Shown here in pieces: positions 26,277-34,596 of a stretch of DNA of 64,000 nucleotides. The DNA is from Fundicoccus sp052116145 (GTDB taxonomy: Bacteria > Bacillota > Bacilli > Lactobacillales > Aerococcaceae). The notes beneath the pieces were generated by a model. It searched no databases. It was not told the DNA's origin and saw nothing but the letters and a program-made list of their open reading frames with translations. The stretch's first letter is position 1. Each line of letters starts with the position of its first letter. The DNA lies in contig NZ_JBQKLQ010000004.1 of assembly GCF_052116145.1 (NCBI RefSeq), positions 1 through 64,000 of the forward strand. Direction: 5' to 3'. The position numbers were made by a program, and so were the translations under genes.

Positions 26277-27365
26277 TCAAGATAGTTGTCGCAAATCTTG
26301 TTCGAAATCTTTCTCCGGATTTAGCCATACTTCCTTCGGTGAAGACCAGGTTCGGATTGATCTAGACCAACGCAGTGGATTTCTTTGCTTTGCCAACTCG
26401 TAGACCCTCTTTCTGTTTTCCAGAATTTTGTCCGAAATACCTGTGTGTGCCTGATGGGGCGTCACAAACCCAATCTTGCTGTGGTGATATTCAAAGCGAT
26501 ACCATCGAACGAAACTCAAACACCACTCCCTGGATGACTCCAGGGAAGAGAATCCGTTCACAGGATAGTCAGGCCGATACTTGCAGGTTCTGAACATGGA
26601 CTCTGAATACGGATTATCATTGCTTACACGAGGTCTGCTTCTCGATGGTGTAATTCCAAGTTCGTATAGTGTATGGAGCATGGTGGCACCCTTCATCGGA
26701 CTTCCGTTGTCAGAGTGGAGAATGAGTGGTTCGTGGTTTCTGCTGATTCCCTGAGCAAGAACAGCTTTCCGGATAAGGTGACTGGCATGTTCAGCTGACT
26801 CATCTTCCCATACTTCCCAGCCTACAATGTCACGGCTGAAGATATCGAGAATCAGGTATAGATAATAATACAGTCCCTTAATAGGACCTGAGAGATAGGT
26901 GATATCCCAGGTCCAGACCTGATTGGGGGCAGTAGCAACATAACTGGTTATAGTTCTTTTCGATGGCCTCTCGCTTCGACCTCTGTGCTTGATCTGATTC
27001 GCTGCGTGCATGACTCTGTAGAAAGTCGATTCTGATGCGATATAAATCCCTTTGTCTGCAAGATCCGGAATGATCTGACTTGGCGGTCTGTCGGCATACT
27101 CTGGCTGGTTTACAGTCTTCAGTATGCTCTCTCTTTCTTTCTCTGACAACTTGTTCTTAGGCTCAGGTCTTACGGCCAGAGGACGCTGATCCTCATCAGG
27201 TTCGTTGGGGCTTGTCCATCTCTGAAACGTCCTTGCAGAGATTCCAAGTTCATGGCAGGCCTTAGATTGTCTTGCTCCGGAGGCGACAGCCTCCTCTACC
27301 AGTTGAATAATGATTTCGCGATCTGAAGTACTGGTTAATCTTCCTCGTCGTCTGAGGCTCCCCAA
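26277..27365 (-). CDS. IS3-family transposase, catalytic part (OrfB)
   Basis: 362-aa DDE transposase: WTWDITYLSGP, LHSDNGSPM and NDNPYSESMFRTCK carry the catalytic D, D and E. It overlaps orfA by 31 nt and lies in the -1 frame relative to it. It begins at a TTG with no clear ribosome site and is probably made as an OrfAB fusion by -1 frameshifting on a run of seven A in orfA (27377-27383, - strand reading CGA AAA AAA GCG). The core looks intact. Confidence 0.9.
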   Translation of the reverse strand: MGSLRRRGRLTSTSDREIIIQLVEEAVASGARQSKACHELGISARTFQRWTSPNEPDEDQRPLAVRPEPKNKLSEKERESILKTVNQPEYADRPPSQIIPDLADKGIYIASESTFYRVMHAANQIKHRGRSERPSKRTITSYVATAPNQVWTWDITYLSGPIKGLYYYLYLILDIFSRDIVGWEVWEDESAEHASHLIRKAVLAQGISRNHEPLILHSDNGSPMKGATMLHTLYELGITPSRSRPRVSNDNPYSESMFRTCKYRPDYPVNGFSSLESSREWCLSFVRWYRFEYHHSKIGFVTPHQAHTGISDKILENRKRVYELAKQRNPLRWSRSIRTWSSPKEVWLNPEKDFEQDLRQLS

Positions 27366-27835
27366 ATCGCTTCCGCTTTTTTTCGAAGCACCAGTAGAGC
27401 AGCTGTTTCAGCCAAGGCAGATTCTTTCCGCTGTAGTTCTTTCTTCAGTCTTCTCAGCTCTCGCTGAGTTACTTTATCCTGCTGCATCAGCTCTGCAATC
27501 TGCCCAGGAATATTCCCGTTCGCATTCATGCAATTCTCCTGCCAGAGCTTGACCTGTGCTTCATAGAGTCCGTTTTTTTTGCAGTACTCTGAGAGCTCAG
27601 CTTCATTAAGTTTCATGGTTTCTGTAACAATCAGAAATTTGTCCTGACTACTCCACTTATCTGATTTAGGATCTGATTCAGTCAGGGTATGTCCATTCAC
27701 TCTAAGTTCCTGCTTCCATTTCTTTAAGGTCCCTTCTGGAATTCCTAGCGTTTCTCCGATCTTCTTCAATGGTGTGTTTTCTGGGGGGAGCATCATTCGT
27801 ATTGCTGTTTCCTTAATTCTTCTTGTATAAGCCAT
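27335..27835 (-). CDS. IS3-family DNA-binding protein (OrfA)
   Basis: 166-aa N-terminal transposase subunit with a helix-turn-helix (TPLKKIGETLGIPEGTLKKWKQE) and a C-terminal basic/coiled region (RELRRLKKELQRKESALAE). The slippery A-run lies near its end, within codons for L-R-K-K-A. AGGAGGACGATAAT precedes the ATG. Starts close to the right end of the IS, as expected. Confidence 0.88.
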   Translation of the reverse strand: MAYTRRIKETAIRMMLPPENTPLKKIGETLGIPEGTLKKWKQELRVNGHTLTESDPKSDKWSSQDKFLIVTETMKLNEAELSEYCKKNGLYEAQVKLWQENCMNANGNIPGQIAELMQQDKVTQRELRRLKKELQRKESALAETAALLVLRKKAEAIWGASDDEED

Positions 27836-27920
27836 ATTATCGTCCTCCTGTTATCCTCATAGGATACTTTATTTTGTAGGGTACGACAACTATTCTGACA
27901 CATAGGGGGCATGGTCTTTT

Positions 27921-28560
27921 CTATTTTTTGAGCCAAATCTTAAACTCTTCAAAATCATAAGTATTTGCTCTAACCATTTCAAGCTTTTCTTTTGCTTCTT
28001 GGTGCCAAAGGAAAAACTCCTGCTTTGTCATCTTTCCAGAGTTGATTCTTGCATAATGAGTTTTGTATGCTCTATCGTAAAACTTCAAAGATGAATCTTA
28101 TTCTAATTTCTTCATGTAAGACCTTTTAGGGCCAACATCTGAACAAGTTCTATTATCCAGAGATTCTTCATCTGGATCAATAAGTCTACTGCAGTATTCA
28201 ACATTCAGGTTTTTAACAACAAAATACCTACCGCAGTTTCTACATTTCTTCACTAAAGTCCGGTCTGTTAATGCTAAATTAGAATGGGCAAAGTGCCGAT
28301 TTCTACTTGACGTTAACACGGTCTAGAATCATGTGATACACTTCTAAAAATAAGACTTCATAAAAGCTGTTTACTTCGTATTCTTCATAAATCTCTTCGA
28401 AATATCCTTGTTTGACACTTTCTACAATGCTTTGCAGTTCTTCTAAAGCTTCAGGATGAATATGCTCAGTTCCTGTGTTTGGCAAGTTAAAAATACAAGT
28501 TTTGGCAATGGAAAATGCAATTATTAATACAACCTGATGAACACTTTTAAAATACAACAA
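27921..28560 (-). pseudogene. Degraded DUF6076-like protein
   Basis: Reading the - strand, pieces in two frames and across one in-frame TAA (near 28098) combine to a protein with a zinc-finger-like CRNCGRYFV...YC segment, TCSDVGPKRSYMKK, then YDRAYKTHYARINSGK and EFFLWHQEAKEKLEMVRA up to a stop at 27921. This layout resembles what I remember of DUF6076 proteins, whose function is not known. One frameshift near 28305 and the stop codon make it a pseudogene. It ends about 20 bp from the IS3 element. Confidence 0.6.
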
Positions 28561-28658
28561 ACAGTATTAAAGTACTGTGGAATAACGATTAAAGACCATA
28601 TTATATTTGTTTGATTTATTGTTGACAGTTCAGCTATAAATTTTTAGAGTCATCAACA

Positions 28659-29369
28659 CTAATAATAGTAATATTTACCTGAACTCTTTGGCACATCATT
28701 AAAAACATAGCCTAGAATCGTTGTTTTTAAGTTTTGAAGTGAGAGTATCGCTTCTTTTACTTTATCTTTACCTACAAAACCTTGTCTGATTACAAAGACT
28801 ACTCCATCTACGAGTGTAGCTAAAACTTGTGGGTCTGTTACGGTCGTAACGGGAGGTGCATCAAAGATAATTAAATCAAAATGATTTTCTAAGGTAGTTA
28901 GAATCGAACGCATTTTAGCAGAACCGAGTAATTCAGATGGATTCGGCGGAATTGGCCCACTTGGCAAGAAATATAAGTTCAATTCTCTGCTGTATTGGAC
29001 TACTTGATTGAACTTAACCGAATCATCTTCGTCTGCAATCAAAGTTGTCAAACCTTCTGTGTTATTTAGTTTAAACGTACGATGTACAGTAGGTTTTCTT
29101 AAGTCTGCGTCAATTAAAAGTACCTTTTTACCAGTTTGTGCCATGACATAGGCTAAATTAGCCGTTAACGTTGATTTTCCTTCATTAGGAATAGAGGAAG
29201 CTACTAATAATGATTTAACGTTCTTTTCTAATTGTGCAAAGTTTATATTTGTACGAATGGTTCTAAATTGTTCTGCTTGATTTGCTTTGGGATTCATGAA
29301 AGAGATTAAATGAGACGCTCTTTGTGTCGTCTTCTGAGCATTACGTTGCTTTTTCTTTGATGGGAACAT
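28659..29369 (-). CDS. cpsD: Capsule tyrosine-protein kinase (BY-kinase)
   Basis: 236-aa cytoplasmic kinase that partners CpsC to control polymer length and export. Walker A ASSIPNEGKST (about 58-67), Walker A' VLLIDADLRKPTVH (about 83-96), Walker B LIIFDAPPV (about 155-163). The C terminus is a Tyr cluster (SSGKYYYY), the autophosphorylation site. It starts 3 nt after the cpsC stop, so the two are one unit. It reads opposite to the cpsB gene and to the sugar genes. Confidence 0.95.
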   Translation of the reverse strand: MFPSKKKQRNAQKTTQRASHLISFMNPKANQAEQFRTIRTNINFAQLEKNVKSLLVASSIPNEGKSTLTANLAYVMAQTGKKVLLIDADLRKPTVHRTFKLNNTEGLTTLIADEDDSVKFNQVVQYSRELNLYFLPSGPIPPNPSELLGSAKMRSILTTLENHFDLIIFDAPPVTTVTDPQVLATLVDGVVFVIRQGFVGKDKVKEAILSLQNLKTTILGYVFNDVPKSSGKYYYY

Positions 29370-29372
29370 TAA

Positions 29373-30113
29373 TTATCTTCCTTTCTTTGTTGTTGCTCCA
29401 GTTAAAACCGCTTGCGCATATTCTTGCTCACTCAGTGATTCCAACTCACCTAACTTGACTAAACCAAATTGATGAAGGAAATTTTCATCCTTAACAGTTG
29501 TATCCAATAATTCTTTTAATAAAAGAATACCAACAGTTAACATAGCCCCTAGAATTGCACCAATAAGTGCACGTGTGGTAATACTTGTCGCAATTTTGTT
29601 TGGTTCGTATGAAGGAGCAGACAAGACGTAAACTGTTAAGATATCAGTATCATAAATTTCTGTGAGCGTCTCTTCAAAGTTGCGAATGGTGCTCTGAACA
29701 ACGCTTTGTGCTAGTTCTGGTGAATCTAAAACGGCGATAATATCAAAAGTTTGAGCATTTTCTGTTTGGTTAACACTGATTGCATTCTTTAACTGAGAAG
29801 CGGTTAAGTTAGAATTAACATCATTCGCCACTTTTTCTAGCACCGATTTTCCGAGAATAATCTGACGATATGTATTGATCAAGCTAACGTTTGTTTGAAT
29901 CTCACTATACTGAATCGTTTCATTCGCTGATTTTTGATTGACAATTAACTGGGCAGATGATTGATATTCTTCATCTTCAAGAAAATGAAAGCTAACCAAT
30001 GATAAGATTGCGCCTAAACACATGGCTGCGATAATAAGCCATGCCCATTTTTTAAAGTACTGAAACATTTCGTGAAAACTTAGTGTATCTTCTTCAATGA
30101 TTTCGTAATCCAT
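29373..30113 (-). CDS. cpsC: Capsule chain-length regulator / kinase activator (Wzz family)
   Basis: 246-aa membrane protein. Two membrane helices, about 23-42 (WAWLIIAAMCLGAILSLVSF) and about 174-196 (ITTRALIGAILGAMLTVGILLL), flank an extracellular domain, followed by a short cytoplasmic tail that activates CpsD. The ATG at 30113 is chosen because GGAGG precedes it by 8 nt; the in-frame TTG at 30128 overlaps that ribosome site. First gene of a two-gene - strand unit with cpsD. Confidence 0.93.
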   Translation of the reverse strand: MDYEIIEEDTLSFHEMFQYFKKWAWLIIAAMCLGAILSLVSFHFLEDEEYQSSAQLIVNQKSANETIQYSEIQTNVSLINTYRQIILGKSVLEKVANDVNSNLTASQLKNAISVNQTENAQTFDIIAVLDSPELAQSVVQSTIRNFEETLTEIYDTDILTVYVLSAPSYEPNKIATSITTRALIGAILGAMLTVGILLLKELLDTTVKDENFLHQFGLVKLGELESLSEQEYAQAVLTGATTKKGR

Positions 30114-30775
30114 AATAATAACCTCCAAGAGTAATAAAATTTAAACGCAAAGTTTATTTAATAATTTATATACAATTATAATAACAGACATTTAAATTAA
30201 AAAACAGCTAATAGTAAATAAAAATTACTGTAGTAGTTTGATTATTATTTTACCTATCGATAGAACGCTTCTTATTCCTATATGGTGTATGTTGAAGCTT
30301 AAAAGATAGAGGAGTAACTATTTAATTGTGAATATGTTCTGTATGAGATGATACAGCTCAATTTGCTGCTCAATTCATCTAAACTTAAAGGTTGAATAAA
30401 CTAACCAACATGACAAGAAGAAGGAAGAGATATTTGCTAAAAATAAAAATGTTTCTATGCATTTTTAGAGTTGGACATTCGAGAAAGTATTCCGAGCGAC
30501 GGCTCTTATTTAGAAATTAACTAATAGCATTCATAAAATGAGTGTGATAGACTGACTTTTCGAAAATGATTAGAATTTTTAAGCAGAAAGCTCTCATAAA
30601 TACAGGTATTTTACATTAACTAAGCCTATAAGATGTCAACACGGATTTGTTTATATCATTCTTATCGGTCAGTCTGGCAGTCATCGTTTTTACAACGTAT
30701 TCCTAAAGTCTACTTATCAATTCAATTATTTTGAATAGTCAGTAAATATCCATTAACGCCTATGTATAAGTGTGG
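30114..30775. promoter_or_regulatory. Divergent intergenic region between cpsC and cpsB
   Basis: About 700 nt without a convincing gene, between divergent units. AT-rich, with no clear consensus promoter for cpsC that I can defend. The cpsB side ends in an extended -10 (next entry). This is where coordinated control of capsule length genes could act. Confidence 0.5.
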
Positions 30776-30799
30776 TACAATAAGCACAATGAAATTGTG
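30776..30799 (+). promoter_or_regulatory. Extended -10 promoter and adjacent palindrome before cpsB
   Basis: TGG-TACAAT (30774-30781) is an extended -10 element without a good -35. Directly after it, CACAAT-GAA-ATTGTG (30785-30799) is a perfect palindrome that would cover the transcription start, a typical place for a repressor site. The ribosome site and ATG of cpsB follow within 20 nt. Confidence 0.5.
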
Positions 30800-30818
30800 T
30801 AAGCTAGGAGGAATAGCG

Positions 30819-31586
30819 ATGATTATTGATTTACATTCACACTTGATACCAGGCGTCGATGATGGCGCGGAAGATTTAGAGAAATCCTTAGAATTAGCCC
30901 GTCTTGCAGTTAGTGAAGGGGTAGAACATATGGTTCTGACACCGCACCATCGTAACGGACGCTATTTGAATCGTAAAGCAGATGTATTAGCTGCAGTTCA
31001 ACAACTTAGAGAAGATTACAAAGCGGCTGGCATTCCGATGAGAGTTTATGCCTCACAAGAAATTCGCATCAATGAACAATTCTTTGATGACTTATATAAC
31101 GATGATTTACTCCCCTTAGACGAATCAGGCCGTTATTACTTGATTGAATTCCCAACCGCAAGTATTCCAGATTATGCTTGGTCACTGATCAATGAGATGA
31201 TCAATCAAGGCATTACACCGGTCATTGCACACCCTGAGCGGAACCATGTATTTGCTAAAGACATGAATCTATTACAGAAGTATATTGAAGCAGGCTGTGT
31301 ATCTCAAATCACTTCTTCTTCTTATGTCGGATTATATGGCAGTAAGTTACAAGATATTTGTGATCAAATGATCGATTTAAACTTAGTTCATATTCTAGCT
31401 TCAGATGTCCATCATATGAAACATCGTCCAATCAACTTAGCCAAAGCTTTTGAAATATTAGGCAAGACTCATGGCCAAGAAACGGTCAATTACTTTAAAG
31501 AAAATGCCCGCGCGATTTTCAATGGTGATTCAGTTAAGGCACGTAAACCGCTGAAGAAACGTAAAAAGTTTCTAGGCTTGTTCTAA
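30819..31586 (+). CDS. cpsB: Capsule tyrosine-protein phosphatase (PHP family)
   Basis: 255-aa metal-dependent phosphatase that removes phosphate from the CpsD tyrosine cluster. PHP motifs: DLHSHLIPGVDDGA at the start, LTPHHRNG, SQEIRI, PVIAHPERN and LASDVHHMKHRP, supplying the His/Asp/Glu metal ligands. The ATG at 30819 follows AGGAGGAATAGCG; an upstream in-frame ATG at 30762 lies before the probable promoter. Length matches CpsB/YwqE. The C-terminal basic tail (KARKPLKKRKKFLGLF) may touch the membrane. Confidence 0.93.
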   Translation: MIIDLHSHLIPGVDDGAEDLEKSLELARLAVSEGVEHMVLTPHHRNGRYLNRKADVLAAVQQLREDYKAAGIPMRVYASQEIRINEQFFDDLYNDDLLPLDESGRYYLIEFPTASIPDYAWSLINEMINQGITPVIAHPERNHVFAKDMNLLQKYIEAGCVSQITSSSYVGLYGSKLQDICDQMIDLNLVHILASDVHHMKHRPINLAKAFEILGKTHGQETVNYFKENARAIFNGDSVKARKPLKKRKKFLGLF

Positions 31587-31679
31587 TAAATTGTATAACT
31601 CATGGTGATTGTAGTCTCTAAGTTACTCGCAATCATCATGAGTTTCTTTTATACTACATTTGAATTAGGAGGTGACTTC

Positions 31680-33032
31680 ATGAAGAAGTATTTGGGTAGT
31701 TTAATGTTCGGAGCAATTATAATGGCTTTCTTTTCTTTTGAGTATGAAGTGTATCTTCAATTACTATTGGCTGGCTTAACTTTAATTGGCTTAATTTGGG
31801 GTGTTGCAAGGGTGGAAATTAGGTTGAATGTTCTTATTCATCCGTATTCACTTATGATGGGAGCCTTGCTTATATGGTCCTTTTTATCGATAGTCTGGGT
31901 GGCTGATCGCTCCAGTTGGATTATTAGTAATGGTATATTAGCGGTGACCTTCATTTATGGCTTGAGTTTATCCTATTTAATACGAGAGAAAAGCTTTAGA
32001 CGAGCATTATCTAATTTAATTATAGGGGTTATATTCGTCCATCATTTAGTGGGATGGTTCGAATTATTAACGCATCAGCAATACTTTTCTGCTGAAAAAT
32101 GGAATTTTGTTTGGCAACGTCAATTACATAATCCGATGATTTTCTTCAGTAATATTAATGACTTTGCTTTATTTTGTTTTTTTGGATTGATATTTATTAT
32201 GTGTTGGCATCCACTGGAAGACAAAATACGAGAAGTTGATGTAAAGTACTTTATTGGCTTTAAGACGTTAGAAAATTATTCTAAGACGAGATTTTTAGTA
32301 TTAATGATATTTAAGGTATTGATGTCACTATCTGGTGTGTTATTAATTTACTTTGCGAATGCTCGCGGAATTTTACTTGCGGCTGCCTACTCATTTGTGT
32401 TCTATTTTATTTTACATATCAAGCATCGACTGCTTCGCAGATTGACAATAGTGGGAATTGGTATTCTTGCGGTAATGACCGTTCTAACCTTATATACGGA
32501 TATTATGGCGAAACTTTGGGAGGATGGTTCGTTTGTCATTCGTTATAATCTGATTCGGAACGGTTGGAATCATTTAAAGAGTTCGAATTTCCTGGGCGTA
32601 GGTGCCGGGAATACCGAATATTATATGGAACATTTCAATTACCACTATACAGGTGGTTACCGGGTGATGCATAACTGGTGGATGGGAATGTTAGTTGAGT
32701 TTGGTGTCCCGTTCTTCTTATTGTATGGTTTATATCATGCACGCGTGTTTTTGACGTCTTATTACTGGAGTATCAAATACAACAGTCAAATGGGTAAGTG
32801 GATTGCGACTTGGTTATTAGGTTTTATTGTCGCTGGTTTTATTCCCAACACTTTATTTAATTTCGTTTGGTTCTGGTTCATTCATAACTTTGTCTTTGTC
32901 TGGTTTGAATACCGGGCGAGTGCAACAGAGTTTGAAGGTAAGCAGGCGGATTTAGATCTTGGCTTGAAGAAACAGTTGAACCGATTAAGTAACTGGCTAG
33001 AAGTAACGTTTGTAGGAAAGATAAGTGAATAG
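31680..33032 (+). CDS. O-antigen ligase/polymerase-type membrane protein (Wzy_C)
   Basis: 450-aa polytopic protein with about 10-12 helices. The second half has a Wzy_C-type signature: FANARGILLAAAYSFVFYF, then GVGAGNTEYYMEHF and the RVMHNWWMGMLVEFGVP segment in the outer loop, as in O-antigen ligases and TuaE-like polymerases. ATG at 31680 follows AGGAGGTGACTTC. It begins 94 nt after cpsB and is closed by a terminator, so it may be co-transcribed with it. It could polymerise or attach a surface glycan; this is inferred only from the family. Confidence 0.85.
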   Translation: MKKYLGSLMFGAIIMAFFSFEYEVYLQLLLAGLTLIGLIWGVARVEIRLNVLIHPYSLMMGALLIWSFLSIVWVADRSSWIISNGILAVTFIYGLSLSYLIREKSFRRALSNLIIGVIFVHHLVGWFELLTHQQYFSAEKWNFVWQRQLHNPMIFFSNINDFALFCFFGLIFIMCWHPLEDKIREVDVKYFIGFKTLENYSKTRFLVLMIFKVLMSLSGVLLIYFANARGILLAAAYSFVFYFILHIKHRLLRRLTIVGIGILAVMTVLTLYTDIMAKLWEDGSFVIRYNLIRNGWNHLKSSNFLGVGAGNTEYYMEHFNYHYTGGYRVMHNWWMGMLVEFGVPFFLLYGLYHARVFLTSYYWSIKYNSQMGKWIATWLLGFIVAGFIPNTLFNFVWFWFIHNFVFVWFEYRASATEFEGKQADLDLGLKKQLNRLSNWLEVTFVGKISE

Positions 33033-33043
33033 ATTGTATTGGC

Positions 33044-33073
33044 TCTTGCGGATAGGCAAGGGCGTTTTTTTAT
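33044..33073 (+). terminator. Rho-independent terminator
   Basis: GCTCTTGC pairs with GCAAGGGC (one wobble) and a run of seven T follows. It ends the cpsB unit. Confidence 0.85.
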
Positions 33074-33117
33074 CGTCACTTTGAAAGAGGCGTTTCAGTC
33101 ACTTTAGCCTTCACGAT

Positions 33118-33146
33118 TTGAATTAAATAAGTGAGTATCCTATAAT
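33118..33146 (+). promoter_or_regulatory. Sigma-A promoter for the ThrE-type exporter genes
   Basis: TTGAAT (33118-33123), 17-nt spacer, TATAAT (33141-33146). Lies about 55 nt before the first exporter ATG. Confidence 0.75.
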
Positions 33147-33201
33147 GCATGGAACGCTAATGTGTTAAAAATAATGACGACGATATAAAGAGGTGATGGG
33201 A

Positions 33202-33948
33202 ATGGAGAATAAGAATCTTTTATTAAAGACGGGCTTACTTGCTGGTCGAATTATGATGGAATCTGGCTCAGAGGCTTATCGGGTGGAAGATACCATGCAA
33301 AGGATTGCTCAAAACAGTAAGAAGTTGGATACAGAAAGTTATGTCACCGCAACGGGGATATTCATGAGTATTAACGATGAATCAACCTCCCAGATGACAC
33401 AAGCGCGTAACCGCTCCATAAATTTAGAAAAGATTGATGCGACCAATCGCTATTCACGAGAATATGCGGCTGGCAATATTACTTTAATCGAATTATATGA
33501 AGCCTTACAGTCAGTGGATTCGCAAACACCTGAATTCAATAAACACTACCGGATGATCGCCGCCGGTGTCGCGAGTTTTTCTTTAATGTTACTATTAGGG
33601 GGAACTTATGGCGATGTTATCACTGCATTTATTATTGGTTCGATCGGCTACTTTATGTCGAATCGTATTTATCACCGGACACAGATGAAATTTATAAATG
33701 ATTTAATAGCTTCTTTTATCATCAGTATGTTGTCAGTCTTCAGTTACCGAGTGGGACTTGCGACAAATTTGGATAGTTTGATTATCGGGGGGATTATGCC
33801 ACTTGTACCCGGACTGGCAATTACGGCGGGAATGCGAGATTTATTTGAAGGTCATTTGTTGACCGGGATTGTTCGTCTGGTTGAGGCAATACTGATTTCA
33901 TTAGTCATTGGGATCGGGATTGCCTTGACACTGCAATGGTTTTCTTAA
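33202..33948 (+). CDS. Threonine/serine exporter family protein, large subunit (YjjP/ThrE N-domain)
   Basis: 248-aa protein. A soluble N-terminal domain (AGRIMMESGSEAYRVEDTMQRIA, about 9-31, and the ATGIFMSI segment) is followed by five hydrophobic helices, the layout of the DUF1212/ThrE family. In many Firmicutes the transporter is split in two genes, as here with the next one. The likely role is export of threonine/serine or a small dicarboxylate; substrate unproven. The ATG at 33202 is spaced well from AAAGAGGTG; GTG 33193 and ATG 33196 overlap that site. Confidence 0.85.
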   Translation: MENKNLLLKTGLLAGRIMMESGSEAYRVEDTMQRIAQNSKKLDTESYVTATGIFMSINDESTSQMTQARNRSINLEKIDATNRYSREYAAGNITLIELYEALQSVDSQTPEFNKHYRMIAAGVASFSLMLLLGGTYGDVITAFIIGSIGYFMSNRIYHRTQMKFINDLIASFIISMLSVFSYRVGLATNLDSLIIGGIMPLVPGLAITAGMRDLFEGHLLTGIVRLVEAILISLVIGIGIALTLQWFS

Positions 33949-33961
33949 GAGGAGGGGTATA

Positions 33962-34405
33962 GTGGAATTAATCGAACAAATTGTCTTTAGTTTCTTCGCA
34001 AGTATTGCCTTTGGCATTATTCTTAATAGCCCTCGAAGAGGCATCTTCTATTGTGGACTAGCCGGATCAATGGGCTGGGTCAGTTTCTGGGGAGTGAATC
34101 GATTAGTTGGAGATTTAGCCATCGCAAACTTTATCGGTTCTGTTGTCATCGGCTTAATCTGTATTTACCTCTCGCGTAAATTAAGACTGCCAGTCATCAC
34201 ATTGAATACGCCAGCCATTGTACCATTGGTACCTGGTGGTGCCGCTTATATGGCGGTACGTTCGGCTGTTGAAGAGAATTATGTTCAAGGAGCAAACTAT
34301 ATGATGGATGTCGTCTGGACCGCAGGAGCTATAGTCCTTGGTTTTATGGTCGTTAAATTAATTGAGAATGGGATTAAGGCCAGCCAGATGAAGAGGTTAG
34401 GCTAA
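33962..34405 (+). CDS. Threonine/serine exporter family protein, small subunit (YjjB/ThrE C-domain)
   Basis: 147-aa membrane protein with four to five helices (SFFASIAFGIILNSPRRGIFY at the start, and the TPAIVPLVPGGAAYMAVR signature) of the DUF3815/ThrE_2 family. GTG start behind GAGGAGGGG, 13 nt after the large subunit. Together they form one complete ThrE-like exporter. Confidence 0.87.
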   Translation: MELIEQIVFSFFASIAFGIILNSPRRGIFYCGLAGSMGWVSFWGVNRLVGDLAIANFIGSVVIGLICIYLSRKLRLPVITLNTPAIVPLVPGGAAYMAVRSAVEENYVQGANYMMDVVWTAGAIVLGFMVVKLIENGIKASQMKRLG

Positions 34406-34506
34406 TCATTTTTTTGAAAAGGGTAGTGGGCGATAGTTATCTAATACGATCCTTTGTCACTTCTCAACTTTGACGATTTGCTGGCATTTAAGAGTGATAA
34501 GAAAGG

Positions 34507-34551
34507 AAGTCAATAGCAGGTGGCCTATCCCACTTAGCTATTGACTTTTTT
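34507..34551. terminator. Bidirectional terminator
   Basis: AAGTCAATAGC (34507-34517) pairs perfectly with GCTATTGACTT (34537-34547), with A-rich and T-rich flanks. It separates the exporter genes (+) from the convergent RpiR-MFS gene (-). Confidence 0.85.
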
Positions 34552-34596
34552 GGTGTCAAAGACGTATTGAATCGTCACGTTGCTTAGCATCGTTAG

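Larger units (their letters stand above)
26275..27900 (-). mobile_element. IS3-family insertion sequence
   Basis: 1.63-kb element with overlapping orfA and orfB on the - strand. Imperfect terminal inverted repeats: TGTCAAGATAGTTGTCGCA at the left against TGTCAGAATAGTTGTCGTA (complement of the right end), 16 of 19 matching, with the TG...CA tips usual for IS3. I could not find a clear target duplication, which together with the missing half of the left-hand gene suggests a later deletion or recombination. Confidence 0.85.

Noticed and set aside
26117..26365. 82-codon frame as a real small gene
   Set aside because: The start used would lack a ribosome site and the second half lies inside the IS3 element; only the part from 26165 to 26274 looks like an old gene start.
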